64,000 nucleotides of DNA, from NCBI RefSeq assembly GCF_007197755.1, contig NZ_CP041636.1, positions 3,570,001 through 3,634,000 on the forward strand, written 5' to 3'. Made by a program: the position numbers and the translations under genes. This document shows, piece by piece, positions 9,199 through 19,581 of this stretch; position 1 is the stretch's first letter; the number at the start of each line of letters is the position of its first letter. Origin of the DNA: Ferrovibrio terrae (GTDB lineage Bacteria; Pseudomonadota; Alphaproteobacteria; Ferrovibrionales; Ferrovibrionaceae). The notes below the pieces were generated by a model that was not told where the DNA came from, searched no databases, and saw only the letters and a list, made by a program, of their open reading frames with translations.

Positions 9199-10404
9199 TC
9201 AGGCTGCCGGTGGCAACCGTTTTGCGGCCGCGGCCAGCACGGCGCGCGCAGCCCGATGTGCCGGTGGCACCGGATCGTCAGCCCCGAGCTGTGCGGCCAC
9301 GGCAGCGCAGCCATCGATCTGACGTTGCCGCGCGGCCGGATCGGTCAGCAGCTGCAGCAACACCGGCGCGATCTTCTCCGCTGTGCAATTCTCCTGCAGG
9401 AATTCCGGCATCACGACGCGCTGCTGCAGGATATTGACCAGCCCGACATAGGGAATTTTGATGAAGCGCCGCATGATCGCCGCGGTGATCGGGTTGACCT
9501 TGTAGGCCAGCACGGTCGGCGTACCGGTGAGGCCAAGCTCCAGCGTTGCCGTGCCGGAGGCAGCCAGCGCGACCTCAGCCGCAAGCATCGCCGCGTTCCG
9601 TTCGGGTGCGGTCTCCAGCACGGTCGCCGGGAATGGCAAAGAAGGCAGCGCGGCCTTGACCGCATCGGACACCGTTTCCACCGTGGGGATCACGAGGTGC
9701 AGCGAGACACCGGCTGTCTTTACATGCTGCAGAACCTCAGTAAAGACCGGTAGCAGTTTCGTCACCTCGCCCTTGCGGCTGCCCGGCATCAGGGCTAGCA
9801 GCCGTGCATCGGCAGGAATGCCATGGCGCTGGCGAAACCCCTGCCCGGCGGCTTCCGCAGTCGCTTCCGCCTTGCGGGCTGTCACCAGCATTTCGACGGC
9901 AGGATGACCAACGAAGGTGGTGGGCAATCCAACGACTTCGAAATACGGCGGCTCGAACGGCAGCAGTGCCAGCAGATGGTTGCACAACTGAGCCAGCCGC
10001 CGCGCACGTCCGGGCCGCCACGCCCACACAGTGGGCGCGACATAATGCACGATGGGAAAGCTGCGAACCACCAGCCGCTGCATCACGCGCTTGGTGTAGC
10101 CCGGGCTGTCGATGGTCACGAGCACATCGGGCGATTCAGCCAGCACGAATTTCGCAGCCTGGTCGATGCGGCCAAGCAGGAAGCGTGCTCTGGGCAGGAG
10201 TTCGACCAGGCCCATCACGGCCATGTCGGCGATCGGAAACAGGCTGCGCAGTCCCTCCGCTTCCATCAATGCGCCGCCGGTACCGATGAACTCGACACGG
10301 TCACCGGTTTCGGCGCGCAGCGCACGCATCAGGCTGGCGCCAAGCACGTCTCCCGAAGGCTCGCCGGCCAGCAATGCGACGCGCAGTCTGCGCTCATCCA
10401 CCAT
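9199..10404 (-). CDS. lpxB: Lipid-A-disaccharide synthase
   Basis: Family 19 glycosyltransferase that joins UDP-2,3-diacylglucosamine and lipid X into the lipid A disaccharide at the inner membrane. It is 401 residues, slightly longer than E. coli LpxB. The N-terminal GEPSGDVLGASLM, the IDSPGYTKRVM segment, YVAPTVWAWRPGR and the C-terminal SGTATLELGLTGTP donor-site motif are all present. The start overlaps the 3' end of lpxI by 11 bp, which suggests translational coupling. Last lipid A gene of the cluster. Confidence 0.96.
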   Translation of the reverse strand: MVDERRLRVALLAGEPSGDVLGASLMRALRAETGDRVEFIGTGGALMEAEGLRSLFPIADMAVMGLVELLPRARFLLGRIDQAAKFVLAESPDVLVTIDSPGYTKRVMQRLVVRSFPIVHYVAPTVWAWRPGRARRLAQLCNHLLALLPFEPPYFEVVGLPTTFVGHPAVEMLVTARKAEATAEAAGQGFRQRHGIPADARLLALMPGSRKGEVTKLLPVFTEVLQHVKTAGVSLHLVIPTVETVSDAVKAALPSLPFPATVLETAPERNAAMLAAEVALAASGTATLELGLTGTPTVLAYKVNPITAAIMRRFIKIPYVGLVNILQQRVVMPEFLQENCTAEKIAPVLLQLLTDPAARQRQIDGCAAVAAQLGADDPVPPAHRAARAVLAAAAKRLPPAA

Positions 10405-11236
10405 GGCGCAATCCGATCAGGAACAGGCCAAGACGGTCCGCGGCACCGGACGTAGCTGCGGCATCGACCATCAGGGCAGCGCCCGCTTCGATGGCAATAC
10501 CGGCAAGGCCGGCTGCGGCCGCATTCTCTACAGTCGTTACGCCGATGGTCGGCAGATCGACCCGGCGATCCTGCTGCGGTTTGGCGCATTTCACCAGCAC
10601 GCCGCCGCGGGCTGCCGGCTCAGCCGCCATGCGTCGCAACAAAGCGTCAGTGCCGGAGTCATCCTCCAGGCCGACGACCCTGCCCTGTGCGGCGACTGAA
10701 GCCTGCCCGCGGTCATCGGCGCCAAGCTTCCGTGCTGCAGCCAGTGCCGTCGCCACGTCGGCTGTCTGTCCGGCAGTCGGCTGTCGGCTGCCGTAGTTTT
10801 TCTCCCGCACCAGCAGGGACGCCATCAGCGCATCGGCACCGACCGGACGAAAACCTTCGCGCTCGAAAGCATCGACGACGACACGCAGGATGGCATCGTC
10901 CCCAGTCAGCGCGGCTTTCAGAAGCCTGGGTAGCAGCAGAGCGCCCTTCAGGTCGGGTTTTAGCGCAGAGAAGTCGGGCTTGGTGACGCTGCCGCAGAGG
11001 CAGACATCCTGTACATTGGCCGCCTTCAGCGCCTTCATCAAAGCGCCGACCTGTGGCAGATCGAACCAGCCATGCTCTACGCCACTGACGGTGTCAGGCG
11101 CACAGAATCCATTCAGGGCGGCGATGTAAAGAGGTCTGCCTTCAGTGTGGCAGGTATCGCGGATCAGGGCCGGAATCTGGCCGCCTCCGGCGATCAGCCC
11201 GAGTTTAGGCAGCCCGGAGTCAGGCAGCGGCGCCAT
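10394..11236 (-). CDS. lpxI: UDP-2,3-diacylglucosamine diphosphatase, LpxI type (DUF1009)
   Basis: Hydrolyses UDP-2,3-diacylglucosamine to lipid X and UMP, the step done by LpxH in E. coli. It is 280 residues. The LIAGGGQIPALI N-terminus and the FRPVGADALMASLLV, GVTTVENAAAAGLAGIAIEAG and FLIGLRHGG segments are typical of the DUF1009 family. I chose the ATG at 11236, which overlaps the lpxA end by 17 bp; the open frame above it lies wholly inside lpxA. Its position between lpxA and lpxB supports the assignment. No LpxH is seen in the window. Confidence 0.93.
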   Translation of the reverse strand: MAPLPDSGLPKLGLIAGGGQIPALIRDTCHTEGRPLYIAALNGFCAPDTVSGVEHGWFDLPQVGALMKALKAANVQDVCLCGSVTKPDFSALKPDLKGALLLPRLLKAALTGDDAILRVVVDAFEREGFRPVGADALMASLLVREKNYGSRQPTAGQTADVATALAAARKLGADDRGQASVAAQGRVVGLEDDSGTDALLRRMAAEPAARGGVLVKCAKPQQDRRVDLPTIGVTTVENAAAAGLAGIAIEAGAALMVDAAATSGAADRLGLFLIGLRHGG

Positions 11237-12020
11237 CTTGCGGCTGGCAGACGCCGCGCTTGGAGGCGTTCCGGATGAAGTCGACCAGCTCCTGCACGAC
11301 GACAACACCGGCGAACTTCACAGCCACATCGTCGAGCCGCTTGCTCATTGTGTCGCCTCGCGCGAAGACCGCTTCATAGGCCTCGCGCAGTTTGCCGATA
11401 TCTTCGCGCTCAAACCCGCGGCGCTTGAGGCCGACAAGATTGAGACCGGTGAGATGCGCGCGGTTGCCAATCACCATGCCGTAGGGAATGACATCCTGCT
11501 CGACGCCGGACATGCCACCTATCATCGCATGCGGCCCGATGCGGCAGAACTGGTGGATCGCAGCCAGGCCGCCGACGAAAGCGAAATCGCCGACCTCGAT
11601 ATGGCCGGCGAGAGTGGCATTGTTTGCCATGACGATGTTGTTGCCCATCTGACAGTCATGCGCCACATGCGCACCGGTCATGAACAGGCAGTTATCGCCT
11701 ACCTTGGTCAGCATGCCGCCGCCCTCGGTGCCCGGATTCATGGTCACGCCTTCGCGGATCACATTGTTCTTGCCGATCACCAGACGCGACGGTTCGCCCT
11801 TGAATTTCAGATCCTGCGGCGCATGACCGACGGATGCGAATGGAAAAATCCTGGTACCGCTGCCGACGGTGGTGATACCGGCCACCACTGCATGGCTGAG
11901 CAGCTCGACGCCATCCGCCAGTTCGACCTGCGCGCCCACCACGCTATATGGCCCGATGCGAACATCGGCCCCCAGTTTGGCGCCGTCTTCGACGATCGCA
12001 GTCGGATGGATCTTTGCCAT
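11220..12020 (-). CDS. lpxA: UDP-N-acetylglucosamine O-acyltransferase
   Basis: First committed step of lipid A synthesis, adding a 3-hydroxyacyl chain from ACP to UDP-GlcNAc. It is 266 residues. The hexapeptide left-handed beta helix fills the N-terminal two thirds, followed by the C-terminal helical bundle. Catalytic His121 sits in GAHVAHDCQMGN. MNPGTEGGG and VIGNRAHLTGLNLVGLKRRG are typical family segments. It lies 7 bp after fabZ and overlaps lpxI, in the standard lpxD-fabZ-lpxA order. Confidence 0.97.
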   Translation of the reverse strand: MAKIHPTAIVEDGAKLGADVRIGPYSVVGAQVELADGVELLSHAVVAGITTVGSGTRIFPFASVGHAPQDLKFKGEPSRLVIGKNNVIREGVTMNPGTEGGGMLTKVGDNCLFMTGAHVAHDCQMGNNIVMANNATLAGHIEVGDFAFVGGLAAIHQFCRIGPHAMIGGMSGVEQDVIPYGMVIGNRAHLTGLNLVGLKRRGFEREDIGKLREAYEAVFARGDTMSKRLDDVAVKFAGVVVVQELVDFIRNASKRGVCQPQDGAAA

Positions 12021-12027
12021 GCTCGGC

Positions 12028-12498
12028 TTACTTCCTGTCGAGGATCATGGCGGAGAAGATCGCCTCGGCGGCGAGCTTGCCATCTACCATCGCCTTGCCC
12101 TCAAATTTCCAGACCGCACCACGCTGCTTGATCGCGGCAACATGGATATGCATCTGGTCGCCCGGGGTGACCGGCTTGCGGAACCGTGCTTCGTCAATGG
12201 TCATGAAATAGACCAGCTTGCCTTCGGCTTCCTTGCCCAGACTGTGCACCACGACCACGGCGGCAGTCTGCGCCATTGCCTCGACGATCATCACGCCCGG
12301 CATCACCGGCTGGGTCGGGAAATGGCCAGTGAACTGCGGCTCGTTGATCGTGACATTCTTGATGCCGATCGCGCTCTTGCCGACCCTCAGGTCGACCACA
12401 CGATCGATCAGCAGCATCGGATAACGATGCGGGATCATTTCCATGATCCGCAGGATATCGATGCTCTCCACGCTGACAGCTGCCTCAGCTTCACTCAT
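12028..12498 (-). CDS. fabZ: (3R)-hydroxyacyl-ACP dehydratase
   Basis: Hot-dog fold dehydratase of type II fatty acid synthesis, also setting the supply of hydroxyacyl-ACP for LpxA and LpxD. It is 156 residues. The active dyad His59 and Glu73 is in [29 protein letters not shown] is also typical. I chose the ATG at 12498, with AGAAGGG 8 bp upstream; a GTG three codons earlier is possible. It overlaps the end of lpxD by 8 bp, so expression is probably coupled. Confidence 0.96.
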   Translation of the reverse strand: MSEAEAAVSVESIDILRIMEMIPHRYPMLLIDRVVDLRVGKSAIGIKNVTINEPQFTGHFPTQPVMPGVMIVEAMAQTAAVVVVHSLGKEAEGKLVYFMTIDEARFRKPVTPGDQMHIHVAAIKQRGAVWKFEGKAMVDGKLAAEAIFSAMILDRK

Positions 12499-13522
12499 TG
12501 TCCGCACCCTTCTTCTGCGCCAGGCGCCTGAGTGTGGCCACCTGACGGAAATATTCTTTCACGCGGGCGGCCGGGATTCCGAAATGGCTTTCGCCGGCCG
12601 GAATGTCCGTCATCACGCCCGATTTCGCACCCACCCGCGCACCGGTGCCAATCTTGAGATGGCCGGCGACGCCACTTTGCGCGGCCAGCACGACGAAATC
12701 GCCGAGCTGGGTGGAGCCGGCCACACCGGCCTGGGCAATGACGATACAGCCACGGCCCATGGTCACGTTGTGCCCGATTTGCACCAGATTATCAATCCAA
12801 CAGCCCGGCCCGATCACGGTATCAGGACCCGCGCCGCGGTCGATGGTGCTGTTGGCGCCGATTTCACAATCGCTGCCGATCTGCACGCGGCCAAGCTGCG
12901 GCACTTTCACATGGCCGGCCGGGTCCGGCGCAAAGCCGAAGCCATCCTGGCCGATGCGAACACCAGGATGCAGCAGCACCCGATCGCCGATCAGGCAATG
13001 GCTGAGCGTCACCTGCGCGCTGATCCGGCACTCCTTGCCAAGCACCACGTTGCGGCCGATGACCGTACCGGCGCCGACCATCGAGCCCGCACCAATCTCA
13101 GCCCCGGCTTCGATCACAGCATGCGCGGCCACGGACACGCCATCGCCCAGACGGGCGGTCGGTTCGACTACAGCGGTCGGATGAATTCCGGGCACGGCCT
13201 TGGGCGCGGGATAGAACAGCTGCGCGACCCGGGCGTAAGACAGATACGGCTTGGGCGACAGCAGCAGGATCACGCCCGCTGGCGCAAGAGCGGCATGTTT
13301 CTCATGCAGGATACAGGCGCCGGCCTTGGTCTGTGCGAAGGCGTCCGTGTATTTCGGATTGTCGAGAAAGGTGAGCTGACCGGGACCGGCCTGATCGAGC
13401 GTCGCAACATCGTCGACCGTGCACGCCGCCATGGCCGGATCGGCAAGGCGGGTACCACAGCGCTCCGCCAACTCACCCAGTGTGAATGGCCCGGCCCGCT
13501 CGAAGAAGCGCGGATCCGCCAT
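12491..13522 (-). CDS. lpxD: UDP-3-O-acylglucosamine N-acyltransferase
   Basis: Third enzyme of lipid A synthesis, N-acylating UDP-3-O-acyl-glucosamine. It is 343 residues. An N-terminal uridine-binding domain ([15 protein letters not shown], with FLDNPKY) precedes a long hexapeptide beta helix. The catalytic His in [11 protein letters not shown] is near residue 251, and the C-terminal segment has [17 protein letters not shown]. It starts 3 bp after skp and overlaps fabZ, as in most Proteobacteria. Confidence 0.97.
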   Translation of the reverse strand: MADPRFFERAGPFTLGELAERCGTRLADPAMAACTVDDVATLDQAGPGQLTFLDNPKYTDAFAQTKAGACILHEKHAALAPAGVILLLSPKPYLSYARVAQLFYPAPKAVPGIHPTAVVEPTARLGDGVSVAAHAVIEAGAEIGAGSMVGAGTVIGRNVVLGKECRISAQVTLSHCLIGDRVLLHPGVRIGQDGFGFAPDPAGHVKVPQLGRVQIGSDCEIGANSTIDRGAGPDTVIGPGCWIDNLVQIGHNVTMGRGCIVIAQAGVAGSTQLGDFVVLAAQSGVAGHLKIGTGARVGAKSGVMTDIPAGESHFGIPAARVKEYFRQVATLRRLAQKKGADNE

Positions 13523-13525
13523 CCG

Positions 13526-14098
13526 TTATTTCCCGGCGGGCAGGTTCACTTTGACGGTCGGCAGGCGCTGATCAAGGCGCTTCAGCACTTCCGGCGTGAT
13601 GTCGATACTGTCGCCGATGAAGATCTGAACCTGCGCGCGATCAAGCACCATGTTGAAACCACGCTCCGTGGCGAGGCTCTTCAGGATCTCGATCACCTGA
13701 ACAGTCACCTGCTCACGCACGCCATTCAGCATCTTTTCCAGCGACTGCGACCGTTCCTGGATGCGCTTCTGCAGTTCGACCACCTTGGCCTGGAAGGCCT
13801 GGCGACGCTGCTCGAAAGCTTCCGGCGACAGCACGGAGCGCTGGCGGGCGATCTCCTGCTCTTCGGCGCGCAGCTTCTCTTCTTCCTTGGCGATTTCCGA
13901 CTGGAAATTGAAGCGGAACTGCTCGAGTTGCTGGCGGGCATTTTTCAACGCGGCAGCTTCGCGATTCACCCGCTGGCTGTCGATCACCGCAATGATTGCA
14001 GGCGGAACCTTGCCGCCGGCCTGTGCCAGCGCGAGACCGGGCAGCGCCGATGCGACCAGCGCGGCCAGTGCGATTACGGTTTTGATGACGGACTTCAT
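13526..14098 (-). CDS. skp: OmpH/Skp-family periplasmic chaperone
   Basis: Holdase that binds unfolded outer-membrane proteins on their way to the BAM complex. It is 190 residues. A signal peptide runs to about ALAQA. Long charged amphipathic helices rich in Glu, Gln and Arg (about 45-130), forming the coiled-coil tentacles, precede the SLATERGFNMVLDR strand typical of OmpH. I chose the ATG at 14098, 10 bp after AAGG; a TTG three codons upstream is the alternative. It sits between bamA and lpxD, the classical context. Confidence 0.9.
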   Translation of the reverse strand: MKSVIKTVIALAALVASALPGLALAQAGGKVPPAIIAVIDSQRVNREAAALKNARQQLEQFRFNFQSEIAKEEEKLRAEEQEIARQRSVLSPEAFEQRRQAFQAKVVELQKRIQERSQSLEKMLNGVREQVTVQVIEILKSLATERGFNMVLDRAQVQIFIGDSIDITPEVLKRLDQRLPTVKVNLPAGK

Positions 14099-14113
14099 AA
14101 CTGTCAAACCTTG

Positions 14114-16465
14114 CTAAAAGCGAGAACCGAAATTGATACGAATAACTTCCGTCTCGTCATACTTTTCCTTGACGATCGGGAAGCCGAAGTCGACACGGAT
14201 CAAGCCGAGTGGCGACTTCCACTGTACGCCGGTGCCGATCGCAACACGGATGCTGGTGTCATCCACCACTTCAACACCAGAGTCCGGTGTATCCCACAGG
14301 CTGCCAGCAATCGCGAACAGCCGACCCTTGATGCCGAACTCATTCGGCAAGCCGATTGGGAACATCATATCGGCTTCGCCGGTGTAATACTTGGTGCCGC
14401 CAAGCGCGTCCTTGGTGGTGATATCACGAGGACCGATACCGCCCGTCTCGAAACCACGGAAACTGTCGCCACCGACGAAGAAGCGGTTTGGCAGGCGCAC
14501 ATCGTCGCTCAGCCCGTTGATCATGCCGAGCTCAGTGGCAAAGGACAGCACTGTTTCGTCGGTCAGCGCAAAGTATTTCGCGGCATTGACCACGTTCTTC
14601 ACATAGTGCTCGGTGCCGCCAATGCCGGCAAATTCCTGCGACAGCCTGACAAAATAGCCGGAGGTCGGGTCGATCTTGTCGTCACGCCGATCGTAAGTCA
14701 GCGCATGTCCGATGGCCGAAGTGACATAGCTGCCTTCCTGCGCCCGGATGAAGCGGGAAGCAGAGACCTCAATGTTATCAATCTCATCCTGACGGATACG
14801 ATAATAGACCAACTGCGACAGATTCTCTGTAATCGGGTAAGCCAGACGTGGCGTCAAGGACGTGGTCGTCTGGTCGAGACTGCTGCGTTCCGTGTAGTCC
14901 GTGCGACGACGGAGTGCATCGACGCCCGCCGCCAGTTCGCGGTCCAGGAAGTATGGCTCCGTAAACGACGTGTCGATCTGCTGGCGGCGCGTCGACAGGC
15001 TAAAGCCAAGCTTCAGGTCCTGGCCCCGCCCAAGCAGATTGCGCTCGCGGATCGAGATATCGCCGAGCACGCTTTCCGTCGTCGAATAGCCAACACCAAA
15101 GGATAATTCGCCGGTCGACTTTTCAGTAACTTCGGCTGTCAGCACAACCTTGTCCGGCGAACTGCCGCGGCTCTCGCTGATCTCCACCTTTTCGAAGAAG
15201 TTCAGGCCACGCAGTCGGGTCCGGGTACGGCGCAGCTTGGCCGAGTTGAAGGCATCACCTTCGGCCAGGCGGAACTCACGGCGCACCACTTTGTCCAGCG
15301 TGCGCACGTTGCCAACGATGTCGATCCGCTCGACAAAGACGCGCGGGCTTTCGCCGACACGGTAAGTCACGTCGATGATGCGCTTCTCGCGATCCTTGTT
15401 GACGTCAGGCCGAACATCGACGAAGGCATAACCGAAACGACCGAGCTCGGTCGTGATATCCTGAATTGTTTTCTCGACAAGGTCAGCGTTGTAGACCTCG
15501 CCGGTCTTGGTCCGGACGAAGTCGCGCACCTGCGCGCCGTCGACGCCCTTGATCTCGCTGACCACATCCATCTTGCCAAAGCGGTAGCGGTCGCCCTCTT
15601 CCACCGCGAAGGTGAGCATGAACTTTTCACGATTGGGCAACAGCTCGGCGACGGCGTTGGTCACCGCAAAATCAGCATAACCCTTGCTGAGATAGAACTT
15701 GCGGAGTTTCTCACGGTCGAAAGTGACGCGATCGGGATCGTAGCTGTCGTCAGAACTCAGGAAGCGCCACCAGGCGGTTTCCTTGGTCTGGATCTGCTCG
15801 CGCAATTGCGAGTCCGAGAAGCGCTCGTTGCCGATGAACCGGATGCGGCTGACGCCGGTCACCGGGCCTTCGACGATCTCGAAGACAAGGTCGACGCGGT
15901 TTTGCGGCAGCTGGATCACTTTCGGCTCGACGGTGGCGGCAAAACGGCCGCTGCGGCGATAAATCTGCTGGATGCGTTGCGTATCGGCCTGCACTTTGGC
16001 GCGGGTATAGACTTGGCGCGCCTTGAGCTGCAGTTCGCTGCGCAACTGCTCGATCTGCATGCGGCGATTGCCTTCGAACAGAATGCGGTTGATCACCGGG
16101 TTTTCGGTGACACGCACGATCAGCGTGCTGCCCTGCATGCGCAGATTCACGTCCGCGAACAGCCCAGTGGCGAACAGCGCCTTCAACGACTTGTCGGCTT
16201 CGACGCTCGAATAGGACGAGCCCGGCTGCAGGGTCAGGTAATTCTGGATCGTTGACAGTTCGATACGCTGGTTACCCTCAACCACGATGTCGCGAACAGT
16301 GCCGGCCACGGGCTGGCCCTGCCCCTGCGCCAAGGTCTGCCCGGGGGCCTGTGCCTGCGCCGGCATATGGCAAATGAAGACGGCAGTCGCGAAAACGGCA
16401 GCCAGAATACCCCGGCGCAACCGCCGCAGCAGATCGTGTTGGATCATACCCGCCACACTTCCCAT
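14114..16465 (-). CDS. bamA: Outer-membrane protein assembly factor BamA
   Basis: Essential Omp85 protein that inserts beta-barrel proteins into the outer membrane. About 783 residues: signal peptide ending in MPAQAQA, five POTRA repeats (the first begins VAGTVRDIVVEGNQRIE), then a 16-strand barrel. The barrel carries the VRLPNRFFVGGDSFRGF motif, which is the conserved loop 6 (V/I)RGY/F-type signature, and a C-terminal IRINFGSRF ending in Phe. The start is uncertain: GTG 16486, ATG 16465 and ATG 16447 are all in frame with similar weak ribosome binding sites. Placed between rseP and skp. Confidence 0.95.
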   Translation of the reverse strand: MGSVAGMIQHDLLRRLRRGILAAVFATAVFICHMPAQAQAPGQTLAQGQGQPVAGTVRDIVVEGNQRIELSTIQNYLTLQPGSSYSSVEADKSLKALFATGLFADVNLRMQGSTLIVRVTENPVINRILFEGNRRMQIEQLRSELQLKARQVYTRAKVQADTQRIQQIYRRSGRFAATVEPKVIQLPQNRVDLVFEIVEGPVTGVSRIRFIGNERFSDSQLREQIQTKETAWWRFLSSDDSYDPDRVTFDREKLRKFYLSKGYADFAVTNAVAELLPNREKFMLTFAVEEGDRYRFGKMDVVSEIKGVDGAQVRDFVRTKTGEVYNADLVEKTIQDITTELGRFGYAFVDVRPDVNKDREKRIIDVTYRVGESPRVFVERIDIVGNVRTLDKVVRREFRLAEGDAFNSAKLRRTRTRLRGLNFFEKVEISESRGSSPDKVVLTAEVTEKSTGELSFGVGYSTTESVLGDISIRERNLLGRGQDLKLGFSLSTRRQQIDTSFTEPYFLDRELAAGVDALRRRTDYTERSSLDQTTTSLTPRLAYPITENLSQLVYYRIRQDEIDNIEVSASRFIRAQEGSYVTSAIGHALTYDRRDDKIDPTSGYFVRLSQEFAGIGGTEHYVKNVVNAAKYFALTDETVLSFATELGMINGLSDDVRLPNRFFVGGDSFRGFETGGIGPRDITTKDALGGTKYYTGEADMMFPIGLPNEFGIKGRLFAIAGSLWDTPDSGVEVVDDTSIRVAIGTGVQWKSPLGLIRVDFGFPIVKEKYDETEVIRINFGSRF

Positions 16466-16496
16466 CGAATGCAGACCGCCCCTCACTTAGCCGGAT

Positions 16497-17633
16497 TCAC
16501 GAGAAAAGCCCAGTGAGGAAATTGAAAATGGGCAGGCGATTCAAGTCGTTCCAAGTGGCGAACAGGAACAGCGACATGACCAGGGCAAAGCCGATGCGGA
16601 AGCTGTATTCCTGGGCCCGCTCACCCAAGGGGCGCCCGCGTACGGCCTCATAGGCGTAAAACACCAGGTGGCCGCCATCCAGCATGGGGACCGGGAAAAG
16701 GTTAATCAGGCCGATAGCGACCGAAAGCGTAGCCATCAGGGAGACCAGGCCGAGCCAGCTGGACTTGGCGACATCGCCCGACATCTTGGCGATGCCGAGC
16801 GGGCCGCTGAGCTGATCGCCGGATTCCTTGCCGTTAATGATCCGGCCCAGGTAGGTGAAGGTATTGGCCACCACCAGCCAGGTCTCGCGCACGGCCTGAA
16901 TGACGGCAGTGCCCGGGTCGTGGCGCACGAAATCGACACCGGAGGTCCGGATACCGATCTGGCCAACCCGCTGCGTCCCGCCTGAGCCGTCCGGCACGTC
17001 GACGCGCAACGGCACGACCGTCAGGCCGATTTCGCCGCCATCGCGCAGCACGCGGAGCATGATCGGCGTCTCGGCGCGCAGGGCAACATAGGCGCGCAGT
17101 TCTTCGAAGCGCTGAATCTCGGTGCCGTCGGCGGTCAGGATGCGGTCGCCCGCGCGCAGACCGGCGTTTTGCGCTGCACTGCCGGGTACCACATCGCCCA
17201 CCACGGGCGGCGTGAACGGCTGGCCGACCAGGCTGAACAGCGCGGCGTAGATCAGGATGGCGAAAATAAAGTTCGCGATTGGGCCGGCTGCGACGATGGC
17301 GGAGCGCTGGCCCAGCGTCTTGTGATGGAACGACACGCTGCGCTCTTCGGCGCTCATCGTGGAAACAGCGGCATTGTCCGTGGTCGACGCGGCATCTGCG
17401 TCGCCAAAGAACTTCACATAACCGCCCAGCGGCACAGCGCTGATCTTCCAGCGCGTGTTGTGCTTGTCATACCAGCCGAAGAGTTCCGGGCCGAAGCCGA
17501 TCGAGAAAACCTCGACGCGCACACCGCAGCGGCGCGCCACCCAGTAATGACCCAGCTCGTGCACGAAGACGATGATCGTGAGGACGACCACGAACGGAAT
17601 GATGTAGCCGGCAAGATTGGTAACGAAATCCAT
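16497..17633 (-). CDS. rseP: RseP/YaeL-type site-2 intramembrane metalloprotease
   Basis: Inner-membrane zinc protease that cleaves anti-sigma factors and leftover signal peptides within the membrane. It is 378 residues. The zinc motif HELGHYW is at residues 25-31 in the first membrane helix. A central PDZ domain (about 125-200) contains AQNAGLRAGDRI, and the second active-site segment PVPMLDGGHLVFY lies in a C-terminal helix. Alphaproteobacterial members usually have one complete PDZ, as here. It lies 18 bp after dxr and 31 bp before the chosen bamA start. Confidence 0.95.
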   Translation of the reverse strand: MDFVTNLAGYIIPFVVVLTIIVFVHELGHYWVARRCGVRVEVFSIGFGPELFGWYDKHNTRWKISAVPLGGYVKFFGDADAASTTDNAAVSTMSAEERSVSFHHKTLGQRSAIVAAGPIANFIFAILIYAALFSLVGQPFTPPVVGDVVPGSAAQNAGLRAGDRILTADGTEIQRFEELRAYVALRAETPIMLRVLRDGGEIGLTVVPLRVDVPDGSGGTQRVGQIGIRTSGVDFVRHDPGTAVIQAVRETWLVVANTFTYLGRIINGKESGDQLSGPLGIAKMSGDVAKSSWLGLVSLMATLSVAIGLINLFPVPMLDGGHLVFYAYEAVRGRPLGERAQEYSFRIGFALVMSLFLFATWNDLNRLPIFNFLTGLFS

Positions 17634-17651
17634 GGCACCTCGGCTGCCGGC

Positions 17652-18872
17652 CTAACGCCGGTTGCGTCCTCTTGTTTGCACCCGCACCACCCGGTCGTCA
17701 TCCGTCGGGTCGATCAGATGCGCCGCATAGCGACGTGCCGCGCCGTCGGCTTCGTGGACCGCGGCGAGTTCACCAAGCGGGCCGCTCGGAACCCGGCTCA
17801 GTGTCTGCTCGACGATCCTGGTGATGTCGAGAAACCCGATCCGACCGTTCAGGAAGGCGTCGACGGCGACCTCGTTGGCTGCGTTCAGGATAGTAGGGGC
17901 GCTGCCCCCGCTTTGCAAGGCTTGCCGTGTCAGGTTGAGGGCAGGAAAACGAGCAAAATCAGGGACTTCAAAGGTGAGTTTGGCAATCGCGGCCAGATCT
18001 AGCCGTGCCGCCGGCGTCGGCATCCGGCCCGGCCAGGCGAGCGCCACCGCGATGGGGGTTCGCATGTCCGGGGTGCCGAGTTGAGCCAGTACCGAACCGT
18101 CCACATAGGAGACCATGCTGTGGATCACCGACTGGGGGTGAATCAGCACCTCGATCTTCGCCTCGGGCACCGAGAACAGGAAGCTGGCCTCGATCAGTTC
18201 CAGCCCCTTGTTCATCAGGGTGGCTGAATCGACAGAAATCTTGGCGCCCATGCTCCAGACCGGATGGGCGATCGCCTGGGCCGGGGTCACATCGCGCATG
18301 TCGCCCAGGCTGAGCGTGCGGAACGGCCCGCCGGACGCGGTCAGGATGACCCGGTCGACGGTCTCGGGGGCGTCGAAGTCAAAAACCTGGAAGATCGCGT
18401 TGTGCTCGGAATCGACCGGCAGGATGGTGGCGCCATGCAAAGCCGCCTCGCGCATTACCAATGGGCCGGCACAAACCAGGCTCTCCTTGTTAGCCAGCGC
18501 CACGATGGCGCCGCGCCGGACTGCGGCCAGCGTCGGTTCAAGTCCGGCCGCCCCCACGATCGCGGCCATGACCAGATCGGCCGGACGATCCGCTGCCTCG
18601 ACGATCGCCTCCACGCCTGCAGCCGCTTCTATGCCGCTGCCGGCCAGACGCTGACGCAATTCAGGCAGCAGAGCTTCGTCACCGATCACTGCGAGCCTCG
18701 CCTTCAGGCTGAGTGCCTGTTCGGCCAGCAGTGTGACGTTGCTTTGCGCCGTCAGCGCCTCGACGGGAAAACGTTCGGGCTCGCGTGCGATCAGATCGAC
18801 CGTCGAGCAGCCAACCGATCCGGTCGAGCCCAGGATAGTGACGCGGCGGGTCGCGGGCGTCGTCAGCCCCAT
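17652..18872 (-). CDS. dxr: 1-deoxy-D-xylulose 5-phosphate reductoisomerase
   Basis: Second enzyme of the non-mevalonate (MEP) isoprenoid pathway, rearranging and reducing DXP to MEP with NADPH. It is 406 residues. The dinucleotide motif GSTGSVG opens the protein; the typical family form is [18 protein letters not shown], the metal-binding DSEHNAIFQ and the [13 protein letters not shown] substrate segment are present. It overlaps the end of cdsA by 10 bp. The isoprenoid product feeds the neighbouring uppS. Confidence 0.97.
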   Translation of the reverse strand: MGLTTPATRRVTILGSTGSVGCSTVDLIAREPERFPVEALTAQSNVTLLAEQALSLKARLAVIGDEALLPELRQRLAGSGIEAAAGVEAIVEAADRPADLVMAAIVGAAGLEPTLAAVRRGAIVALANKESLVCAGPLVMREAALHGATILPVDSEHNAIFQVFDFDAPETVDRVILTASGGPFRTLSLGDMRDVTPAQAIAHPVWSMGAKISVDSATLMNKGLELIEASFLFSVPEAKIEVLIHPQSVIHSMVSYVDGSVLAQLGTPDMRTPIAVALAWPGRMPTPAARLDLAAIAKLTFEVPDFARFPALNLTRQALQSGGSAPTILNAANEVAVDAFLNGRIGFLDITRIVEQTLSRVPSGPLGELAAVHEADGAARRYAAHLIDPTDDDRVVRVQTRGRNRR

Positions 18873-19570
18873 AGCATCCTCCCCGACAGCAAATCCCAGG
18901 CCGCGATGAAGGGCGCGGCAAACAGCAGGCCATCCATGCGGTCCAGCACGCCGCCATGTCCGGGAATGAGCTGGCTGGAATCCTTGGCGCCGAAATAGCG
19001 TTTCACGGCAGACTCTGTGAAGTCACCGGCCTGCGCCACCACGGCCACCAGCGCCGCAAGCGCGGCCAGCGTCAATGCGGGCATGGCGGGATCTATGCTG
19101 GCGACGAGGCCGCCTGCAATCCCCGCAGAGACCATGCCGCCCAGCAGACCGGCCCAGGTCTTGTTCGGCGAGATGCGAGGGATCAACTTCGGCCCGCCGA
19201 TGGTGCGCCCGGCGAAATAGGCGCCGGTATCGGTGGCCCAGACCGCACAGAGCAGCCAGAAGACGATGTGACGGCCGATCTCCGGCGTCTGCCGCAGCCA
19301 GATCAGCGCGGCGCATGGCAGGACGACATAAATCAACCCGAGCAGCATCCAGAGCGGCCCGCGCGTCCATGCCGCAGGCTGCGTCACGGCCTGTGTCGTT
19401 GCCGCCGGCCGCGGGAAACGCCACCACTCCCACAACATCGCGACACCGGCCAGCACGATCAGCGCGTTGAATGCGATCCCGCCGATCCAGGCGGCGCCAA
19501 CGCCGACAGGCAGCATCACCGCCGCCGAAAGAATGCGGAGTTGCAGACTGCTGAGCGGACCTGAAGCCAT
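18863..19570 (-). CDS. cdsA: Phosphatidate cytidylyltransferase
   Basis: Integral membrane enzyme making CDP-diacylglycerol from CTP and phosphatidate for all phospholipids. It is 235 residues with six or more hydrophobic helices. The C-terminal signature [16 protein letters not shown] and the [14 protein letters not shown] metal-binding segment are clear. I chose the ATG at 19570, since the upstream codons overlap uppS and are arginine-rich. It is shorter than the E. coli enzyme (285), as in many alphaproteobacteria. It lies between uppS and dxr. Confidence 0.95.
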   Translation of the reverse strand: MASGPLSSLQLRILSAAVMLPVGVGAAWIGGIAFNALIVLAGVAMLWEWWRFPRPAATTQAVTQPAAWTRGPLWMLLGLIYVVLPCAALIWLRQTPEIGRHIVFWLLCAVWATDTGAYFAGRTIGGPKLIPRISPNKTWAGLLGGMVSAGIAGGLVASIDPAMPALTLAALAALVAVVAQAGDFTESAVKRYFGAKDSSQLIPGHGGVLDRMDGLLFAAPFIAAWDLLSGRMLWG

Positions 19571-19581
19571 GCGGATTGCGA

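Noticed and set aside
12443-15106. An 887-codon plus-strand frame opposite lpxD, skp and bamA
   Set aside because: Same shadow effect; the minus-strand genes have full catalytic motifs and correct lengths.
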